From positions 1 to 17,376 of the forward strand of contig JALXES010000064.1 of the NCBI GenBank assembly GCA_027069365.1: a stretch of DNA of 17,376 nt, read 5' to 3'. Every line of letters starts with the position of its first letter. Position 1 is the first letter of the stretch. Below are positions 1 through 7,692 of the stretch, piece after piece. A program made the position numbers and the translations under genes. The notes beneath the pieces were generated by a model. The model worked only from the letters and a program-made list of their open reading frames with translations. It searched no databases and was not told the DNA's origin. Source of the stretch: Candidatus Moraniibacteriota bacterium (GTDB taxonomy: Bacteria > Patescibacteriota > Minisyncoccia > Moranbacterales > GCA-2747515).

Positions 1-669
1 CGTGTCAATGCTGCGCCCACCTGTGACCAGCGGCTCACTCGGAAAGATCTTGCCCGCCGTTGGGCGCGGCACGCGAATCGGCCAGCGCTGCAGCATCGCC
101 ACTTTCTCTTCACCGTTTGGCGTCTGGATCACCGCAATCGTCTCCTCAATCGTGTGCTCGCCATCGGCAATTTCTTTGACTGTTCCTTCCGCAATGTGCG
201 GCGGCACCATCACCTTGTGCTGGATTAGCGTCGTCTCCTGCACCGTACCCAGCACGTCGCCGCCGCGCACAGTGTCACCCACCTTTGCCACCGGCGCAAA
301 CGCCCACTTCTTGCTGCGGTCCAGACCGTCCGCCTTGATGCCGCGCGCAATGTAGTGGCTGCCGGACTGCTCCTGGATGTCCTTTAGCGGACGCTGAATG
401 CCGTCATAGATAGACTCCAACAACCCCGGCCCCAGCTCGGCGCTCATCGTGTAGCCGCTCCGCTCCACCACCTGCCCGGGCCCGATGCCGGCGGTCTCCT
501 CGTAGACCTGGATGGATGCGATGTCGCCGTGCAACTGGATAATCTCTCCCATCAGGCGCTCATCACCCACGTAGACCACCTCATACATCTTGGCGCTCTT
601 CATTCCGCTGGCTTCCACGAGGGGTCCCGTGACGCGGGTGATTGTTCCGGTTGTTGTGTGTTCTGTCAT
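1..669 (-). CDS. atpA: V/A-type ATPase catalytic subunit A (partial, N-terminal 223 aa)
   Basis: This is the catalytic nucleotide-binding subunit of a V/A-type rotary ATPase, which sits in the cytosolic A3B3 head. The gene runs off the left edge, so only the first 223 residues are visible. They comprise the N-terminal beta-barrel (about 1-70; GTITRVTGPLV, then MYEVVYVGDERLMGEII) and the non-homologous bulge insert typical of A subunits (about 110-190; KWAFAP, GGDVLGTVQET, HKVMVPP). They end in the family-typical QRWPIRVPRP segment just before the P-loop, which lies outside the window. The start ATG at 669 fits the family and follows the F gene by 29 bases. No Shine-Dalgarno is visible; the start is preceded by CT, as in several other genes of this operon. 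B and D subunit genes would be expected beyond the edge. Identity is very secure. Confidence 0.96.
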   Translation of the reverse strand, partial: MTEHTTTGTITRVTGPLVEASGMKSAKMYEVVYVGDERLMGEIIQLHGDIASIQVYEETAGIGPGQVVERSGYTMSAELGPGLLESIYDGIQRPLKDIQEQSGSHYIARGIKADGLDRSKKWAFAPVAKVGDTVRGGDVLGTVQETTLIQHKVMVPPHIAEGTVKEIADGEHTIEETIAVIQTPNGEEKVAMLQRWPIRVPRPTAGKIFPSEPLVTGGRSIDT

Positions 670-698
670 AGAATTGCTGTTAGAAATCGTTATTGCTC

Positions 699-1034
699 TT
701 ACATAATATCACTGCCGATGGCGCGGATGGTATACTCCTTGAGCTTCTGCGTCATATAGCCGCGTGACCCTTCCACGCCCGGGACCGCCACGACACTCGG
801 CAACACATTCTTGGTCAGCGCAGCATAGTCCTTGTCCGGGATGCCTCTGAGCAAATCCTCTATCACCATCACCACCGCATACTTCTCTCCGTCATCACTG
901 TTGGTCTGCGCGACGAGCTGCGCGAGTGCGTCGTGGGCTTCCTGCGGTGAGCTTGCCGCAAACGGCTCGGCGCCCAGCGCACTGAAGCCCGTGATTACCC
1001 CCGGCGGTCCGATAATTGCTACTTTGTACGTCAT
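699..1034 (-). CDS. atpF: V/A-type ATPase subunit F
   Basis: At 111 aa this is the usual length for subunit F (NtpG in Enterococcus naming), a small Rossmann-like protein that binds the central rotor shaft and regulates activity. The N-terminus VAIIGPPGVITGF, the central strand YAVVMVIEDLLRGIP, the LPSVVAVPG segment and the C-terminal helix ending in IRAIGSDI match the family along its length. It lies between subunits C and A: 20 bases after the C stop and 29 before the A start, in the archaeal C-F-A order. No Shine-Dalgarno is seen upstream of the ATG, which is preceded by TTACT. Confidence 0.95.
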   Translation of the reverse strand: MTYKVAIIGPPGVITGFSALGAEPFAASSPQEAHDALAQLVAQTNSDDGEKYAVVMVIEDLLRGIPDKDYAALTKNVLPSVVAVPGVEGSRGYMTQKLKEYTIRAIGSDIM

Positions 1035-1054
1035 AGTAAGAAAAAAGTCAGAGG

Positions 1055-2035
1055 TTACGTATACAGTTTGCGCAACAGCCGGCGCAATGTCTGCTCATCC
1101 ATCCCACTCTCTTTGGCGGCGATTACCGTCTTGACAATCTGTGTGTTGTTGCGGTGCGCCAGGAAGTACCCAAACACCGGCACAAAGGAGAACGTCTGCA
1201 CCATTGCGTGCTTTTTCACAAACGCCACGAGTGCATCATCCACCGCCTTCTCCAGAACCGCGAAGTCCCCCGTCTGCTCAAACGCATCAATCGCCTGCTG
1301 GAATGTCTGCGCATCGCCCATCCGCGCGTAGTGCCCCAGGATCGCCTCGCGCGTCGCCATCTGTGCGCGCTGCAGCGAGCCACCCGCCATAAAGACGGCG
1401 TCCTTGTCAATGTTCAGCGGCAGCGTAAGCAAGCGCAGCTGCGTTGCGAGGTTGTACAGATCAATCACGCGCGTTACGTATGCGCGCAGAAACGGCTCCG
1501 CCACCTCGTCCGCCACGCGCCGCGCCGCACGGAAGTAGCCGCGATTCATCGCAATGTCAATCTCGTAGACCTGCGTAGCACTGCGCGCCTCATCATACGC
1601 CGCACCCATCTCCGGCAGCAATTGCGCCACCGCGTCCTTGTCCACCGCCGCAATCAGCGCGTCCACATCAATCGTGCCGGCGTAGAAGCACCGCTCGTGA
1701 ATCTCCTCGTGCGACAGTCCCACTTTGCGCGCTTTGATAATCGTCTTGAGGTTGTAGAAGTCATAGCGCAGCCACAGCACGTCAAACCCCTGCGTCTCCG
1801 GCACCATTGCCGTGATGCGCCGCTTGGTCGCACTCACACTCTTGCGCAAGATCCGCGGCAGATCCGCGCGTGTCTTGCCGGCGATGAATGGCGCCAGGAA
1901 TGTGTCGTTGAGCGCATCAAACGCCTCATCGGCATCCTTGGCGCTAATCAACCGCTCCAGTTGCGACGCCGAAAGCAGCCGCGCTTCCAAAGCGGCGATG
2001 CGACTGTTTGCATAGATGTACGATGTGTGCGCCAT
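1055..2035 (-). CDS. atpC: V/A-type ATPase subunit C (AC39/d-like)
   Basis: This 326-aa protein is subunit C of the V/A-ATPase, the funnel-shaped adaptor that couples the central shaft to the membrane proteolipid ring. It is almost entirely helical. Typical elements are the N-terminal YIYANSRIAALEARLLS, WLRYDFYNLKTIIKA near residue 100, the pseudo-repeated helix bundle with YVTRVIDLYNLATQLRLL around 190, and the C-terminal FSFVPVFGYFLAHRNNTQIVKTVIAAK near 285-310. The last resembles the conserved late segment of AC39 proteins (PVFGYFLAxxxEIKNLR). The length fits the family (about 330-350). It starts 8 bases after the E stop, so the two are probably translationally coupled. No Shine-Dalgarno is visible. 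Confidence 0.93.
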   Translation of the reverse strand: MAHTSYIYANSRIAALEARLLSASQLERLISAKDADEAFDALNDTFLAPFIAGKTRADLPRILRKSVSATKRRITAMVPETQGFDVLWLRYDFYNLKTIIKARKVGLSHEEIHERCFYAGTIDVDALIAAVDKDAVAQLLPEMGAAYDEARSATQVYEIDIAMNRGYFRAARRVADEVAEPFLRAYVTRVIDLYNLATQLRLLTLPLNIDKDAVFMAGGSLQRAQMATREAILGHYARMGDAQTFQQAIDAFEQTGDFAVLEKAVDDALVAFVKKHAMVQTFSFVPVFGYFLAHRNNTQIVKTVIAAKESGMDEQTLRRLLRKLYT

Positions 2036-2043
2036 AGGAGAGT

Positions 2044-2625
2044 CTATTGCTGTGTACCGAAGAGTTTCTGCGTGATCTGCGCTTCCAGTTCACGCGCGCG
2101 GTCGGCAAGCACGCGTGCAAGCGTCAGGTCGTAGTCTGCATCCGCGCCCACGAGCACCACGCCGGCATCAATTGTCGCGTCATCTGTCAGTGGCGCTGTG
2201 ATGCCCGTCTTTGCAAGCACGTCCTGCGTGACGGCGCGCCGCTGCGGCGGCACGCGCACCGCACTGATAGCGCCGCGCTCACCCTCCGGCACCGCCGCGA
2301 TGAAGCGCGTCAGGAACTGCGCATAGCGTGCATCGTCCGCATCCACAATCGCTGCGCGCACGCGCGCGAGCACGTCATCAATCGCTGCGCGCTTGGCGGC
2401 GGCAATCGTCTGCTGTGCGCCGCGCCGCGCGCGCGAGAGTGCTGCGCGCTCCCGCTGCGCGATGATGCGCTCCGTCTCCTGGTCGCTCGCGCGCTCGCGC
2501 GCTTTCTTCTGCGCTTCCGCGTCTGCGATGATGCGCTTGATCTGCGCCTTTGCATCGCGCCGGATGCGCTGCGCCTCGGCGCGGGCATCGTCCAGGATTT
2601 TTTGTGTAATGTCGTGAAGAGCCAT
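2044..2625 (-). CDS. atpE: V/A-type ATPase subunit E (peripheral stalk)
   Basis: This 193-aa protein is the E subunit, which pairs with subunit H/G to form the peripheral stalk that holds the catalytic head still. Residues 1-90 are a charged, Ala/Arg-rich coiled coil (ILDDARAEAQRIRRDAKAQI and following). Residues 100-193 form the globular C-terminal domain, with GVVLVGADADYDLTLARVL typical of E subunits (GGvvv...g...dNtle.rl). I chose the ATG at 2625 over the upstream in-frame ATG at 2703. The longer form would overlap the end of the K gene and add residues unlike the family. The gene is 20 bases downstream of K. The coding DNA is extremely GC-rich and alternating (gcgcgc), which creates long spurious ORFs on the other strand. 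Confidence 0.92.
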   Translation of the reverse strand: MALHDITQKILDDARAEAQRIRRDAKAQIKRIIADAEAQKKARERASDQETERIIAQRERAALSRARRGAQQTIAAAKRAAIDDVLARVRAAIVDADDARYAQFLTRFIAAVPEGERGAISAVRVPPQRRAVTQDVLAKTGITAPLTDDATIDAGVVLVGADADYDLTLARVLADRARELEAQITQKLFGTQQ

Positions 2626-2645
2626 TGTGGTGGAAGTGAACGAAG

Positions 2646-3203
<558 letters not shown>

Positions 3204-5162
3204 CTATTCCACGAGCGTCGTGTAGCGCTCCGTACGCCGAAACGGTGCAAACACCCGCCCGGTACCCGTGAGAAATTTACCAAAAAACTCCACAAATTGC
3301 AACCGCGCGCTGTGGATGAATGCGCCAAGCGTATTGACCACGAGGTTGAACACGTGCCCGATAACCAAGACAATCCCGGCGGCAAGCATACTAAAGATGC
3401 TCGGGTCCTCTCCGGCAATCATCCCGGCAATCATATTGACGGCAAACGCCAGAGCGCTCGTCGCCAACCCCAGCGCCAGCAGACGCGAGTACGACAGAAT
3501 ATCGGAGAAGTACGCCACGATGTCATAGAGACTGGTCACACCCTTGAAGAGCTTCATAAAGATGTTCTTCTCTGCGCGCCCCTGTGTGAGCACCAGTGCT
3601 GCCACCGCGCCGTACAGCACCATCCGCGCGTACGGCGCCACAATGAGACCCATCACATCCGCCGTAAACAGTCCCAGCGCCACAAAGAAGGCGATCCACG
3701 GCGCGTGATCCAGCAGACCCTCACGCAACTGTCCGCGCTGCGCCTTGGCAATGATTGCCACCACCAGCCCAAACAGTACCTGCGCGACGCCCAGCGCCAG
3801 CGCGAGGTAGAATACCGGCAGTGGGTCTTTGATAGGGTCAAACTGCTGCAAGCGCTGCAAGAACGCCGGCAGTGCAGACATATCCACACCGAAGTAGCCG
3901 CCGAAGAGCAGCCCGGCAAGCGCCGACGCCAACCCGCCGAGGAACAGCAACTTCAGCATCGTTGCCATACTCTTCTGCACGTCATAGCGCCACAGCGCAA
4001 AGCCGGTCAGCAGCATCAGCACCACGCCGTACCCAAAATCCGTCAGACAGAAGCCAAAGAAAATAAAGAAGAAGCCCGCCAAGTACGGCGTCGGGTCCAG
4101 ATCCACCGGGCTCGGCAATCCGTACAGCCGCGTAACCATTTCAAAGGGCTGCACGATGCCGCTGTTGGCAATCTCCACCGGCGGCTCTTCGCCCTCTGCC
4201 GGCGCGATCTCCTCTACCGCCACCAGCGCCGATGCGTCCTCTACCGCGGCGCGCACCTGCGCTACGCGCGCCGTTGGGCACCACCCCTCGTAGACCAGCG
4301 TGCTGCGCGTACGCAACGAACGCGTGTATACATCGTGGCGCTCCTTCTGCCACAGTGTGTGGTCGCTGAGCACTTTGAGTTCCGGTAGATTGCTCGCGAG
4401 CTCCCGTGCGCGCTCTTCCAGCGCCTGCACGCGCTTTGCGGTCTTGACCAGCGCGCGATCAATGCGCTCAATCTCTTCCGCCGGCATCCCGCGCCGCGCA
4501 GCAAACTGCACAATCGTATAGTTGGCATCCTTCAGTACCGCACGTGCCGCATCGCGCCCGTCCACGTGGTACGTCACAATCGCGCGCAGCGCATCCACAC
4601 TCAGAATGTGATACAGCACACCGGCAGCGTCCAGTGCCTGCGCCAGCGCGTAGTGCGGCTTGTGTCCCTTTGGCGCACCGACAACACCTTGCACCTGGAC
4701 GAAATCCGTGTGCGTGTGCGGCGTGTCGTAGTCATAGCCCACGCGCAGCGGCACCTTGCGCCACGGCAGCAGCGCCGCACGCTCTTTGGCGAGTTCCTTG
4801 CTTTTCTTGTGCGTATCGTTAAGTTCCTTCTGGATGTCCTGCGCGGCGTCAATAATGTCCGTTGCGTAAAAACTGTTTGTCACATCCGCGATGCGCGCCT
4901 CGTCCACCTTCTCGGCCGTTCCCTCCAGCGCCGCAGCGATACCGCCTTTCTCCGGCGCATACTGCGAGAGAAACTCCACCGCGAAATCCAGCCGCGCGCT
5001 AACGTAGTTAAACTCAAATTCCGTCGGCTCCGTCCGCGTCAACCCCTCTGCCGACACCTCGCTGAACTCCACGGCACCCGCCTTCTGTAGTGCCTGCAGC
5101 ACCGCCGGTGCATCAGCAGCGTGCACGAGAATGCGCAATTTTTGCATCGTGACCAGACTCAT
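3204..5162 (-). CDS. atpI: V/A-type ATPase membrane subunit I (a-subunit)
   Basis: At 652 aa this is the large stator subunit that forms the ion half-channels next to the proteolipid ring. Residues 1-340 are the soluble, partly coiled-coil arm that contacts the peripheral stalk. Residues 360-630 are the membrane domain with about eight helices. These include FFFIFFGFCLTDFGYGVVLMLL (from 364), GLLFGGYFG (417-425), and SYSRLLALGLATSALAFA (557-574), whose Arg560 matches the essential channel arginine. The final helix is GHVFNLVVNTLGAFIHSARLQFVEFF (602-627). I chose the ATG at 5162 (MSLVTMQKLRIL) because the family begins there; upstream in-frame codons are an Arg-rich shadow of the H gene. It follows subunit H by 25 bases, and an extended -10 box overlaps the H stop codon. 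Confidence 0.95.
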   Translation of the reverse strand: MSLVTMQKLRILVHAADAPAVLQALQKAGAVEFSEVSAEGLTRTEPTEFEFNYVSARLDFAVEFLSQYAPEKGGIAAALEGTAEKVDEARIADVTNSFYATDIIDAAQDIQKELNDTHKKSKELAKERAALLPWRKVPLRVGYDYDTPHTHTDFVQVQGVVGAPKGHKPHYALAQALDAAGVLYHILSVDALRAIVTYHVDGRDAARAVLKDANYTIVQFAARRGMPAEEIERIDRALVKTAKRVQALEERARELASNLPELKVLSDHTLWQKERHDVYTRSLRTRSTLVYEGWCPTARVAQVRAAVEDASALVAVEEIAPAEGEEPPVEIANSGIVQPFEMVTRLYGLPSPVDLDPTPYLAGFFFIFFGFCLTDFGYGVVLMLLTGFALWRYDVQKSMATMLKLLFLGGLASALAGLLFGGYFGVDMSALPAFLQRLQQFDPIKDPLPVFYLALALGVAQVLFGLVVAIIAKAQRGQLREGLLDHAPWIAFFVALGLFTADVMGLIVAPYARMVLYGAVAALVLTQGRAEKNIFMKLFKGVTSLYDIVAYFSDILSYSRLLALGLATSALAFAVNMIAGMIAGEDPSIFSMLAAGIVLVIGHVFNLVVNTLGAFIHSARLQFVEFFGKFLTGTGRVFAPFRRTERYTTLVE

Positions 5163-5186
5163 AGGTGTGCCGTGTAAAAAGTCGTA

Positions 5187-5195
5187 ATTATACCA
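5187..5195 (-). promoter_or_regulatory. Extended -10 box TGGTATAAT before atpI
   Basis: A perfect TATAAT preceded by TG and one base lies on the minus strand, overlapping the TAA stop of subunit H and 24 bases upstream of the subunit I ATG. No convincing -35 is seen. It matches the extended -10 pattern of other promoters in this window, so an internal promoter for I-K-E-C-F-A is plausible but unproven. Confidence 0.4.
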
Positions 5196-5502
5196 GCGTC
5201 GCAACAATCTCTGCGGCTGCCGCATCGCTGTGTGCGCGTGCACGCTCTGTGAGCGCCGCGGCCTCCTCCTCCGCCTGTGTGCGGATCTTTGCCGCCGCGT
5301 CAGCAAGCTGCTGCTCCTGCGATACCAAGCGCTTCTCCTGCGCCTGCGCAACGCTCTGCGCATAGGTCTCTACAGCTGCGTGCGCCTCTGCGCGCGCATC
5401 CTCTATGCTCATCTGTGCCGCCTTCTGCGCGTCCGCTACGATCCGCGCCGCTTCTTCTTCCGCCGCGCGGATGGCATCAATGTGTGTCTGGTGTGTCGTC
5501 AT
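5188..5502 (-). CDS. atpH: V/A-type ATPase subunit H/G (peripheral stalk)
   Basis: This is a 104-aa, almost purely helical protein rich in Ala, Glu and Gln: IRAAEEEAARIVADAQKAAQ near the start, then a long coiled coil to the C-terminus. This is the pattern and length of subunit H (AhaH; G in eukaryotic V-ATPases), which dimerises with subunit E to form the peripheral stalk. Its position as first gene of an H-I-K-E-C-F-A cluster is the archaeal order and supports the call, since the sequence is low in diagnostic motifs. The ATG at 5502 is the only sensible start. The longer open frame upstream runs into the structured leader and is not coding. Upstream of the ATG is TAAAGAT, at best a weak ribosome site. 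Confidence 0.87.
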   Translation of the reverse strand: MTTHQTHIDAIRAAEEEAARIVADAQKAAQMSIEDARAEAHAAVETYAQSVAQAQEKRLVSQEQQLADAAAKIRTQAEEEAAALTERARAHSDAAAAEIVATLV

Positions 5503-5581
5503 ATCTTTAGCCACAAAACTATCAGAACTTCTCCTCCACCGCGCCGCGTGTGTTGCGCGGACGGAGTGAAAAATAATCCAT
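5503..5581 (-). other. Leader of the V/A-ATPase operon
   Basis: These 79 bases between the U tract of RNA element A and the subunit H start hold no gene. A CCGCG/CGCGG hairpin with a 7-base loop can form near 5550, followed by a GGAGGAG run about 25 bases before the ATG, too far to be the ribosome site. No separate -35/-10 pair was found here. If that is right, the operon depends on transcription through the upstream terminator-like hairpin. Confidence 0.4.
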
Positions 5582-5675
5582 AAAAAAACTGCGTGTGCTC
5601 TCTCGCCTCCCCCTTCTCGGCCTTTACTTTCCTCGTCCTGCTCCGGCTCTGCCTCTGTGTAGCACACTCCAGCAG
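5582..5675 (-). ncRNA. Predicted structured RNA, copy A (small RNA or attenuator)
   Basis: The predicted RNA is about 94 nt, starting 6-7 bases after a TACAAT box and ending in seven U. Its two ends pair. CTGC (5675-5672) plus GTGTGCT (5667-5661), separated by a 4-base TGGA bulge, pair with AGCACACGCAG (5599-5589). That gives 11 base pairs immediately before the U tract, the form of an intrinsic terminator with a large 61-nt purine-rich loop. A mutually exclusive fold of the 5' half is possible: GTGT/ACAC (5667-5664 with 5660-5657) inside TCTGC/GCAGA. The same arrangement is kept in copy B at 8540-8629. It could be a free small RNA, or a leader attenuator for the V/A-ATPase operon whose first ATG is 80 bases further on. 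I recognise no known RNA family. Confidence 0.55.
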
Positions 5676-5680
5676 ATTGC

Positions 5681-5709
5681 ATTGTACCACCTGTGGCGAA
5701 AGTTTGCAA
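5681..5709 (-). promoter_or_regulatory. Sigma-70-type promoter of RNA element A
   Basis: A -35 TTGCAA (5709-5704), a 17-base spacer, and an extended -10 TGGTACAAT whose hexamer is 5686-5681, on the minus strand. The predicted start (about 5674) falls exactly on the 5' arm of the RNA hairpin. It is the only good promoter I see ahead of the V/A-ATPase operon. Confidence 0.65.
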
Positions 5710-5751
5710 GGCGCGGGTGGTGGATCAATTCTTGTGTGTGTTTTGTTCCAT

Positions 5752-5790
5752 AAAAAATCCCCCTCACACTCGTCCCTGAGCGTGAGGGGG
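5752..5790 (-). terminator. Intrinsic terminator of the M23 peptidase gene
   Basis: A perfect 9-bp stem, CCCCCTCAC (5759-5767) with GTGAGGGGG (5782-5790), encloses a 14-base loop. On the minus strand it is followed by a T-rich run (5758-5753), 24 bases after the stop codon of the peptidase gene. Confidence 0.85.
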
Positions 5791-5814
5791 CAATATCACA
5801 CACTTACATGCAAC

Positions 5815-7578
5815 CTAGTGATAACACAGATAGTTATCACGCCACGTGTGCGGGTCAGCTGCTTCCAGCCACTGCGTGCACCGGAGTCCCGGAATAGGTC
5901 CGGCGCTGCTCCAGAAGAACTGCAGCGGGCTGTCGTGCGGCACACAGAGGTAGTTATCCCACCACGTGTGTGGGTCAGCTGCCTCGTAGATCTGCGTACA
6001 CCGCATGCCGTCGATGGGACCAGCGCTGTTCCAGCGGATCCCGTAGTCCCGGTCTGCACAGAAGTAGTTGTCACTCCAGGTGTGCGGATCGGCGGCTTCA
6101 TGGATTTGCGTGCAGTGCATACCATTGATGGGGCCGGCACTGTTCCACGCAAAGCGACCATCTGCGCTGTAGGACGCTGTTTGAACAGGCTGAGGTTGTG
6201 GTGCCGCTGCAATGACGAACACCTCGTCTCTTCCCTGGTTATCCCCTTCGTTAGATTCTCGGATTTCATCTCGCGCGTCAATTGTTGCGCGGAATGCAAT
6301 CTGCGAACCAACGACGTTAGGGACGGTATAGCGTGCCTTCTCCGTGTGGCAGTGACCTTTCTTGAGGTTACTGTCCTTGGTTTCCTCTTTGGCAAACTGT
6401 TGCCATCCTTGACCGGGGAGTCTGACCTCAAAGACCGTATCAATTTTCTTTCCGTTCTTGACACGGGCATCTCTGGTGTTGCCACCGTGGGCGCAGATTT
6501 CCGTTCGGATGGTGATAGTCTCACCGACACGGAGGGAGTCGTCGTGCTCGGCTCTGCGCTCGGTTCCCTCCGGACCCAAGATGTCGGTGTCTTGGGTGAG
6601 GTTGACCTTGCTAGAGGTTGTGTCACCGCCACCGAAACCACCACCGTATGCACGGCCGGAGAGAAATGCGACGAGATTCACCTTTTCCTGCTTGTGCGCA
6701 CTGCACAGCGCCCAGCCTTCCTGTGCGGAAAGCTCCTCACTGTGGTAGCCACTGGCATCCTTGTAGTACCGCAGGTGGTACCCGGCTTCATCGCACCAGC
6801 CCATGTGGTAGGTGCCGTCCGCGCCTTTGTCGCCGTGCCAGCAGTGCACACCACTTTTACCAGCGCGCTCAGCATCAAGCTCTGCGCATTGTGATGCATA
6901 AAATACATCACCGTTGGCGGGGATGGCTTTATAAGCATGACCTGGTGCTTTATGACCATATGGGTTGTAACACACAAAGTCGCTGGTACTTCGTGGCACA
7001 CCTGTAGAAAACCAGTTTGTAGTACCGGTATTCACATCGTTAGCATAGATGGTCATGCCGACAGAGTTATTGAATGGCTCATGAACACCAAAATGCAGAT
7101 GTGCTCCCGTAGAGTGTCCTGAACTACCAGAAAACCCAATTGGCTGACCAGTAGCAACTCTTTGACCTTCTTTCACAAGAAAGCTATCCTTGGAGAAGTG
7201 CGCATAGACACTCTCCTTGGAAGAGTTGTCGTGACTGATAACAACGAAGTTGCCCCAACCACCGCCACAGGCAGCATCTTCAGCAACAACATGCTTTACA
7301 CCATTGCCATCAATATATGTCCGACTGACACTGCGACACGTGTTCGACACTTTCTTGACTACGCCGTCGTGCGCAGCCGTCACAGTTGTCCCGACAGGCA
7401 TTCCAAAGTCAAGATCCAATTTTGTCGAGTTGGAATAGCTCATATGGCTTGGTATGTCGCCGCTATTTTGAAGGCATTCGTAGGACGCGCCTTCTGCAAA
7501 CGGCAACTGCACATGCTCATAGGCGTACGCAGATGATGTTGCACATAGGCAACCAACAACCAAAGATACGATTCTCAT
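5815..7578 (-). CDS. Exported M23-family peptidase-like protein with CARDB-like domain and three C-terminal DPHTW repeats
   Basis: This is a 587-aa protein with a clear signal peptide (1-19, ending ATSSAYA). Residues about 48-165 are an M23 (LytM/lysostaphin-like) fold, with LDLDFGMPVGTTV, YAHFS (His127) and GAHLHFG (His160, His162). The zinc-ligand Asp57 and His162 are present, but the usual first His of the HxGxD motif reads Lys53, so activity is uncertain. A Cys/Trp-rich middle section follows (about 200-300). Next is a CARDB-like beta domain (about 325-456) ending in the typical RESNEGDNQ. Three 34-40-residue repeats close the protein (476-513, 514-553, 554-587), each with W(N/S)SAGPI, a CTQ, AADPHTW and DNY(L/F)C. 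Likely roles are cell-wall hydrolysis or surface binding. A GAGG ribosome site lies 8 bases before the ATG, unlike most genes here. Base composition is less GC-rich than in the ATPase genes, suggesting acquisition. Confidence 0.85.
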   Translation of the reverse strand: MRIVSLVVGCLCATSSAYAYEHVQLPFAEGASYECLQNSGDIPSHMSYSNSTKLDLDFGMPVGTTVTAAHDGVVKKVSNTCRSVSRTYIDGNGVKHVVAEDAACGGGWGNFVVISHDNSSKESVYAHFSKDSFLVKEGQRVATGQPIGFSGSSGHSTGAHLHFGVHEPFNNSVGMTIYANDVNTGTTNWFSTGVPRSTSDFVCYNPYGHKAPGHAYKAIPANGDVFYASQCAELDAERAGKSGVHCWHGDKGADGTYHMGWCDEAGYHLRYYKDASGYHSEELSAQEGWALCSAHKQEKVNLVAFLSGRAYGGGFGGGDTTSSKVNLTQDTDILGPEGTERRAEHDDSLRVGETITIRTEICAHGGNTRDARVKNGKKIDTVFEVRLPGQGWQQFAKEETKDSNLKKGHCHTEKARYTVPNVVGSQIAFRATIDARDEIRESNEGDNQGRDEVFVIAAAPQPQPVQTASYSADGRFAWNSAGPINGMHCTQIHEAADPHTWSDNYFCADRDYGIRWNSAGPIDGMRCTQIYEAADPHTWWDNYLCVPHDSPLQFFWSSAGPIPGLRCTQWLEAADPHTWRDNYLCYH

Positions 7579-7612
7579 CGCATTTACCTCGCTTTGTTAA
7601 GGTTCAGGAAAT

Positions 7613-7635
7613 GAAATTGATAAGCAATCAATTTC
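7613..7635. repeat. 9-bp inverted repeat in the gap before the peptidase gene
   Basis: GAAATTGAT (7613-7621) and ATCAATTTC (7627-7635) form a perfect stem with a 5-base loop. A second 7-bp repeat (GAACACT at 7641-7647, AGTGTTC at 7664-7670) lies beside it. Both sit in the 114-base AT-rich gap between the two accessory genes. Neither has a good U tract, so they may be operators or weak terminators. Confidence 0.5.
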
Positions 7636-7692
7636 TCTTAGAACACTCTTCGGATTACGATAAAGTGTTCATTTGAGAAAACAACTGCTAGA

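Larger units (their letters stand above)
5579..5722. repeat. Direct repeat copy 1 (144 bp), left flank of the accessory pair
   Basis: It aligns in the same orientation to 8537-8676 with 9 mismatches in 140 aligned positions (131/140) plus one 4-base gap, by hand alignment. Eight of the nine differences are transitions, and most fall in the RNA loop; the stem arms and the -10 box are unchanged. The gap breaks any shared reading frame, arguing for an RNA rather than a protein element. There are no terminal inverted repeats and no transposase. Confidence 0.9.

Noticed and set aside
5188..5709. Long form of subunit H starting at 5709
   Set aside because: The extra N-terminus would be translated from the RNA element and leader. 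The matching frame in the second repeat copy is broken by a 4-base indel, so it is not conserved as protein.
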